From Nemania diffusa (taxonomy: Eukaryota; Ascomycota; Sordariomycetes; Xylariales; Xylariaceae), in contig JBBPUQ010000002.1 in assembly GCA_038501195.1 (NCBI GenBank), positions 1,302,001 to 1,366,000 of the forward strand: DNA of 64,000 nt, in the 5' to 3' direction. The position numbers and the translations under genes are program-made. The notes beneath the pieces were generated by a model. It was not told where the DNA came from. It did not search any database and was given only the letters and a program-made list of their open reading frames with translations. Positions 59,250 through 64,000 of this stretch are shown piece by piece (the first letter of the stretch is position 1; every line of letters begins with the position of its first letter).

Positions 59250-60309
59250 CTACTACTGGTTTGTAAGTCACATAATTGATCTGGTTACTTGGTGACCGCA
59301 TATTCATACCGCTGACTATGTTATAGAATCATGTGCCATTATCTCCAGCATCTCATTTTCTCGTCGATTCTCACGGCTAAACCGCCGGCCAAAGGTAACC
59401 TACGAGTCCTCCCGCACCTGATACGCGTATTCTTTTGGGGAATCATTCCACTCGTTCTCGTGCTCGAGTTTGCGTCATACTATCAGTGATAAAGTAACAA
59501 GACCCAATAGGGTAGTTATATCTATTGATTTGGCTATATATAAGAGACCTTCGGTCCCCCTTATAAATCTAGGAGGTCAAGAATCAATGAATCTATCTAT
59601 TGAGCCCTATACTACACCTTCTACCTAGCTGCGACAGGACTTCTATTCACTCTGTGACCCCCACGGACAAGCCAGAGCTAAGAACTGCACTGAAGGACTT
59701 CGTGCGAATGAACCGGCTGAGGGCTTTCCTAACAGAAGTCCCTCTGACGGCCATTGCCATCAGAGGGGCGCTAGTGGAGGTTTAAGTCGTATCACTGCGC
59801 TGCAATGTAATCTCACAACTGAATTTTCCATGATATCTATTACTCGGTGCGACACGGGTTAGTCAGGAGCGAGTTGCTACGCGTGGAAAAGATTCTACCA
59901 ATTTATGTATGGACATATTGAACTTTATTTACTTACCATCTCTATTTTGGCTACTTGGTTCATATACATTCGAAACTAGTACGCTTGTCGTATCATCCCG
60001 TCGCGAGCCTTTGCATACCGGGTTAGTCATCAGTCTGCTTCAATCCGCACCGAATTGAGATTTTTATCTGTAATTAAACTACTTTGTGCTATCTTCTAAG
60101 AGCTCTAGCTAGAATCTACAGAGTCATGATAACTTTGTGTTTCTTTTGATGACCGCGGTCTTCCTACATTTGTGCGTCCAGGTCACCAGTGTCGGGATTC
60201 TCTCTCGGTAATGAGATAATTTAATTTAACCTTGCAGTTGGGTAAAACGCATCGAAGCTAAATACACGAATTACTTCTCATAGTACTTCTCGACAGGTTT
60301 CTCTGATCC
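59250..60309. other. Intergenic region with possible remains of the broken gene's 5' end
   Basis: The minus strand at about 59390-59470 has a stretch reading EWNDSPKEYAYQVREDS before a GTAGGT donor, which might be an upstream exon of the pseudogene. Otherwise nothing recognised. Confidence 0.3.
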
Positions 60310-60812
60310 CTAGATGTCGGCGAGCTCGGTGAAAGAACCGTAGAGACTTTGTCCTTCTTCAGTATTCACCATCTTGCCATTCTCTACATAGGTCTCAATC
60401 CATGTTAGGGTAACCTTGGCGGTAGTATGATCAACATAGGTCTCAGACTCGAGGTGCAGTTCCTTGAACTCTTGGTCGCCGGAGATAGCCAGTAGTGTAG
60501 CGACGTCCTTGAAGTAGTACTCGATCTCGAGGTCGTGTGTGTTCACGTGGTAAGGAGTTTGCATGCTCTGAGCCAACGCTTGGGTAGTAGAAGAGCTGTA
60601 GGCCTCTTTGCAGAACTGATGAGAAAAATGCTACATGAGCAAATGAAAAGCAGTTCACGCACTATCTGGTATTTCAGAATGCCATATTTCTCGTGGATCT
60701 TGGCGCATTTGACGGCGTGGTATCTCGAGAAACGGTGAAACTCTTCTTCGGAGACACCCTCTTTGCGGTGATACGATCCCGACATACGCAGGACACGCTC
60801 TGGCTTGGCCAT
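60310..60812 (-). CDS. EthD-domain (dimeric alpha/beta barrel) protein
   Basis: Two exons, 60812-60663 and 60615-60310 (47-bp intron, donor GTGCGT), giving 151 aa. The first exon has the EthD pattern SGSYHRKEGVSEEEFHRFSR followed by YHAVKCAKIHEKYGILKYQI. The second exon contains HDLEIEYYFKDVATLLAISG, an interior strand-helix pair, and a C-terminal strand ending TELADI. EthD-like small proteins act as non-cofactor enzymes, for example decarboxylases or anthrone-type oxygenases, in degradation and fungal polyketide pathways; the exact reaction is unknown here. It is divergent from the broken DHA2 transporter, which suggests a former two-gene unit. Confidence 0.82.
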
Positions 60813-61478
60813 GATTTAGGGATACCCGAAACGAAAGGATGGGATAGATGAAAAACACGTGACAGTTCAGATATAGTTGAGTTCTTCTACGTGCTTTTGA
60901 AGGAAGTGCTCGGTGCCAGCGCAGCTTGAGGAGGTCTAGACGTACGAGGGTGTTCTAGGCTATCTTTCTTAAGTAAAGAACACAGATTACCGCGCACCAT
61001 ACTATGACCCAAATTTATAAAGTCAGCGCCACATCCAACCCTTTCGGTATGTCGGGCGGTAATCCCATCCCTGCCAAACATATTCATTCATTGCAGCCAA
61101 CAACGACTTCTTTCAGTTATTCAAAGTAACATGGTACATAAACAACTGAGAGAACGATACAGTTGGGTGCTGTAATGCATATATCGCCTGAAGCTACTGA
61201 GTCCTACTGGGTACCACAGGTCCTTCGGTTACATCCCAGTCACGACTCGCCAGTAATAATGCAAAACCCTCTATCTAACATACCTACCTAGGTATCCGAC
61301 CATCTCGCGCGCCGCGTGAATGGCCACTTGTCTTGTGATGCTCACTAATTTGCAAAAATTCCTAATCGACGTGCTTTTTCTCAAGCTGTCTTGCGGGAAT
61401 CCTACTATACCCACTGAGCCGTGCCGTTCGTAAGGAGAAGCCTGCACAACTTAGTGTAGGCGAATATCGCGTCAAGGT
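60813..61478. promoter_or_regulatory. Shared divergent region of EthD gene and MFS pseudogene
   Basis: 666 bp holding both promoters; no specific operator recognised. Confidence 0.4.
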
Positions 61479-63555
61479 ATGGCAGATATCCCGAAGACCC
61501 ACGAGACGTCTCCCGCTGCCTCTGTTACCCATGGCTCTGAAGATGTTCCGGTCAAATCCCAGGGTCGGGGTTGGCGCTTTTGGGTCGTTCTCGTCGCTCT
61601 GGGAATTACTTCATTAGGGGCGGCTGTTGAGAGTACGGTGATTTCGACTTCGTTACCGCGTATTGCTGAGGCCCTTGATGCCAAAGAGCTTTACGTGTGG
61701 TTTGCAAATGCCTACACTCTAACAAGGTTAGTCTTTGTCTCTAATCTCTTGCCCACCCTCACTCTAAGACTAATGATGCATCAATCTCAGTACCGCATTT
61801 TTGCCCCTCCTTGGTCAAATGGCCGACGTCTTTGGTCGTCGCTGGATAACAATCGGCGTTGTGGCCGCCTTCGCACTAGGCAGGGGCATTAGCGGTGACG
61901 CAAGTTCCGCAACTACGCTCATAGCATTGGGGGAGGGGGTATCATACTGATGATCGAGATGATCGTATGCGATCTTGTGCCATTGCGCGACCGTGGGCAG
62001 TTTACAACCGTCATATTGGGTGTATTTGGGATCGTCTCATCTCTCGGTCCCTTTATCGGCGGTGCTATTGTCGAGGGGGCCACCTGGAGATGGGTCTTCT
62101 ATATCAACCTGCCCATCTGTGGTCTTTCATTGATCCTCCTCCTTTGCTTCCTCCATATGAACTATGATCGTGCGCCATCAGTCGCTAAACGTCTCCGTCG
62201 CATCGATTATTTCGGCAATATCTTACTTATTGCATCAGTCGCGGCCATTTTTATTGCGCTCTCATATGGAGGAACTCGCTATGTTTGGTCGGATTGGCGG
62301 GTGTTGCTGCCCCTGATCATTGGATTCGTAGGAATCGGGGCTTTCTTGTTGTATGAGGCATCACCTTGGTGTGTTGAGCCCGTGGCGCCCCTTCGCCTCT
62401 TCCAAAACCGAACCTCTGCCGTGTCCTTCTTTTTAACGTTCATACATTCCCTTTTATCTTTCTGGGTGCTTTACTTCTTGCCCGTGTATTTTCAAGCCGT
62501 AAAGCTGGAAACCCCAAGTAGATCTGGTGTCCTTCTGCTTCCAACCGCCATCGTCATCATACCCGGTAGCATAGTCGGTGGCGCGGTCTTATCCAAGTGC
62601 GGCAAATATAAAGTTGTACACCTAGCAGGCGTCGCATTAATGGCAGTTGGCACGGGCACTTTTATCCTTTTCGACCAAAATAGCAGTCTTGCTATGTACA
62701 TATCCCTTCAAATTGTTGCAGGACTCGGATCCGGTCTTTTGCTAGCTGTACTTCTGCCGGCCGTCCAAGCTGCATTGACCGAAAAGGATACTGCATTATC
62801 AACGGCAACTTGGAGCTTTATTCGTACATTCGGAACAATATGGGGCGTCTCTATTCCGGCAGCCATTTTCAATAGCCGCTCTAATGATCTATCCAAACGG
62901 ACTGATGACCCCGCCATCAGGGACCTCATCGCTTATGGACAAGCCTATTCTCATGCTACAAGTAATTTCTTACTACCTCTAGCGGATTACACAAGGAAAC
63001 AAGTAGTGAAACGAAGCGTGCAATACACACACAACGCACTCTAGAGGACTGGCCACAGCCATGAAAATCACTTCTAGAGATTTGAGGCAGTAATGACAGT
63101 AGTCTAGTAAAGTAATCGAAATAATATTGGAGTAGCAAAACTACTGTAAATACTGCGCGACGACCTAGTCAGTCGATGCCGAAGGCATTGACTTCCATGA
63201 TGCTATCTGTGTCTCCCCCAGTAGAGAACTACTCTCCTACTAACTAATAAATAGAAAAATGAAAAATCTAGGGTCTCGCTGACCTAATCAACTCGACCCC
63301 TGCAACAGTGCTATCCACACCGTCTCAGTAGTCAGCGTTTTCAGTGATAGTCTAAATCTAGTCTGGATCGTTGCAACTGCCATCGCTGGTGCAGCATTCT
63401 TCACCATCTTCCTTGGAAAGGATATCACGCTCCGAACGTAGTTAGATACAGAGTATGGGCTGGAGGATACAAAGGCAACCACTGAGGGTGAAATTGAGAA
63501 GAGCAGTGCATCCGAGGAAAAGGGTGCGGCCGCTTCTCACGTTGCTGAAGGGTAA
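61479..63555 (+). pseudogene. DHA2 MFS transporter pseudogene (frameshift, MITE, nonsense)
   Basis: Exon 1 is 61479-61726 and exon 2 begins at 61791 after a 64-bp intron. It reads as a 14-TM drug:H+ antiporter: MADVFGRRWITIGV (motif A), SLGPFIGGAIVEGATWRWVF (motif C). Three lesions are visible. First, near 61923 the frame jumps: the residues expected between ...TTLIA and the GGGGI motif are missing, and the old frame stops at about 61950. Second, a 321-bp MITE at 63007-63327 interrupts the last helix; deleting it with one GTAG copy rejoins KQVV with SVFSDSLNLVW in frame. Third, a TAG at about 63440 interrupts LRT/LDTEYGLE. The intact paralogue at 27590-29275 shows the expected sequence at each site. 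Confidence 0.88.
63007..63327 (+). mobile_element. MITE family A, full copy (321 bp) with GTAG target duplication
   Basis: Flanked by GTAG at 63003-63006 and 63328-63331. Starts TGAAACGAAGCGTGCAATAC and ends CACACCGTCTCA. Same body as the copy at 58745, same orientation. Confidence 0.9.
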
Positions 63556-64000
63556 CCTAAAGCACCACCGCCTCCGAGCGTCTAGATCAACCATTATCTG
63601 TTTAAGCACACACTAGAACTGCAAAACATAAATTCTCTGTAGGCAAGGTTAGATCGGTAGATCTAGGAGGAGGGAATATTCATATTTGTATCTACAGAGT
63701 ATATTAGGTTGTGTCCAAGACGGGAGTCTTGCCGCCGCTCTCTACGGCTCAGGAACTGACTACTCTGTCTCACTGAGTAGTGCGATGACTATCTGCGACT
63801 AACGCTTGTCTATTTTAGCTCTCATGATCAAAAATTCAGGTAAGGTTATCCCTTTGAATGCCCACTCGTCGCGGTGACTTCAAAGTCGAATAGGGGGCCG
63901 AACTTATTTATATATACCCAATAAGAGTATAAAAACATGCTCGGATAATAGTTTTATTGGGTGTATGCAAATAAAGCTCGGTTCTACTACCCCACTTGTA
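63556..64000. other. 3' flank, nothing recognised
   Basis: Downstream of the transporter pseudogene to the window edge; no gene motif. Confidence 0.35.

Noticed and set aside
59600..59785. 61-aa ORF downstream of a CT-rich segment
   Set aside because: No motif; probably chance.

Overview
The window is nuclear DNA of a filamentous ascomycete (Pezizomycotina). The genes carry 40-220 bp GT-AG introns. Several families are typical of moulds: UstYa-like (DUF3328) oxidases, fungal rhodopsin-domain 7TM proteins, DUF7924, DUF7707, class III GH18 chitinase and DHA1/DHA2 drug transporters. A 7 kb block (51.4-58.4 kb) has been stripped of almost all G and C, as repeat-induced point mutation (RIP) does. 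I reconstructed splice structures by hand; exon coordinates are in the entries.

Layout. 0.2-4.1 kb: an intact housekeeping PX-PH-RhoGAP protein. 6.8-23.2 kb: a tight block of tailoring-type genes in alternating orientation: FAD-linked oxidoreductase (-), rhodopsin-domain membrane protein (-), UstYa-like oxidase 1 (+), UstYa-like oxidase 2 (-), short-chain reductase (+), SAM methyltransferase (-), GMC oxidoreductase (+), DHA1 MFS pump (-). 25.9-37.1 kb: GH18 chitinase, DHA2 MFS pump, a second methyltransferase, a large fold-back repeat, and a ten-exon amidase. The block looks like secondary metabolism, but no PKS, NRPS, terpene synthase or DMATS core enzyme is present. Two UstYa homologues, each with both HxxHC motifs, raise the possibility of a RiPP-type (dikaritin-like) or cyclic-peptide pathway. 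The only precursor candidate seen is a weak 77-aa ORF at 12.5 kb with an internal repeat.

37.5-49.0 kb holds conserved-type genes: an amidoligase-family protein, a GPI-anchored DUF7707 protein, a divergent C-terminal-motor kinesin, and a DUF7924 protein with a PD-(D/E)XK-like core.

49.4-59.3 kb is one ancestral minus-strand gene (DUF7580-like, weak call) broken by insertions: a partial MITE at its 3' end, a 539-bp inverted-repeat element, a 7,286-bp LTR retrotransposon with ATTCC target duplication, and a full MITE with CTAT duplication. 60.3-63.6 kb has an EthD-domain protein divergent from a DHA2 transporter pseudogene, which carries a deletion/frameshift, a MITE insertion and a nonsense codon.

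The most striking unexplained structures are: (i) a MITE family with TGARAC ends and perfect 4-bp target duplications that supplies new stop codons to the genes it hits, including UstYa-1; (ii) an LTR element in which RIP stops inside each LTR, leaving complementary halves clean; (iii) a 1.92-kb palindrome built from 51-bp minisatellite arms that decay towards a central (TTA)n tract. All family assignments come from reading motifs; no database search was run.
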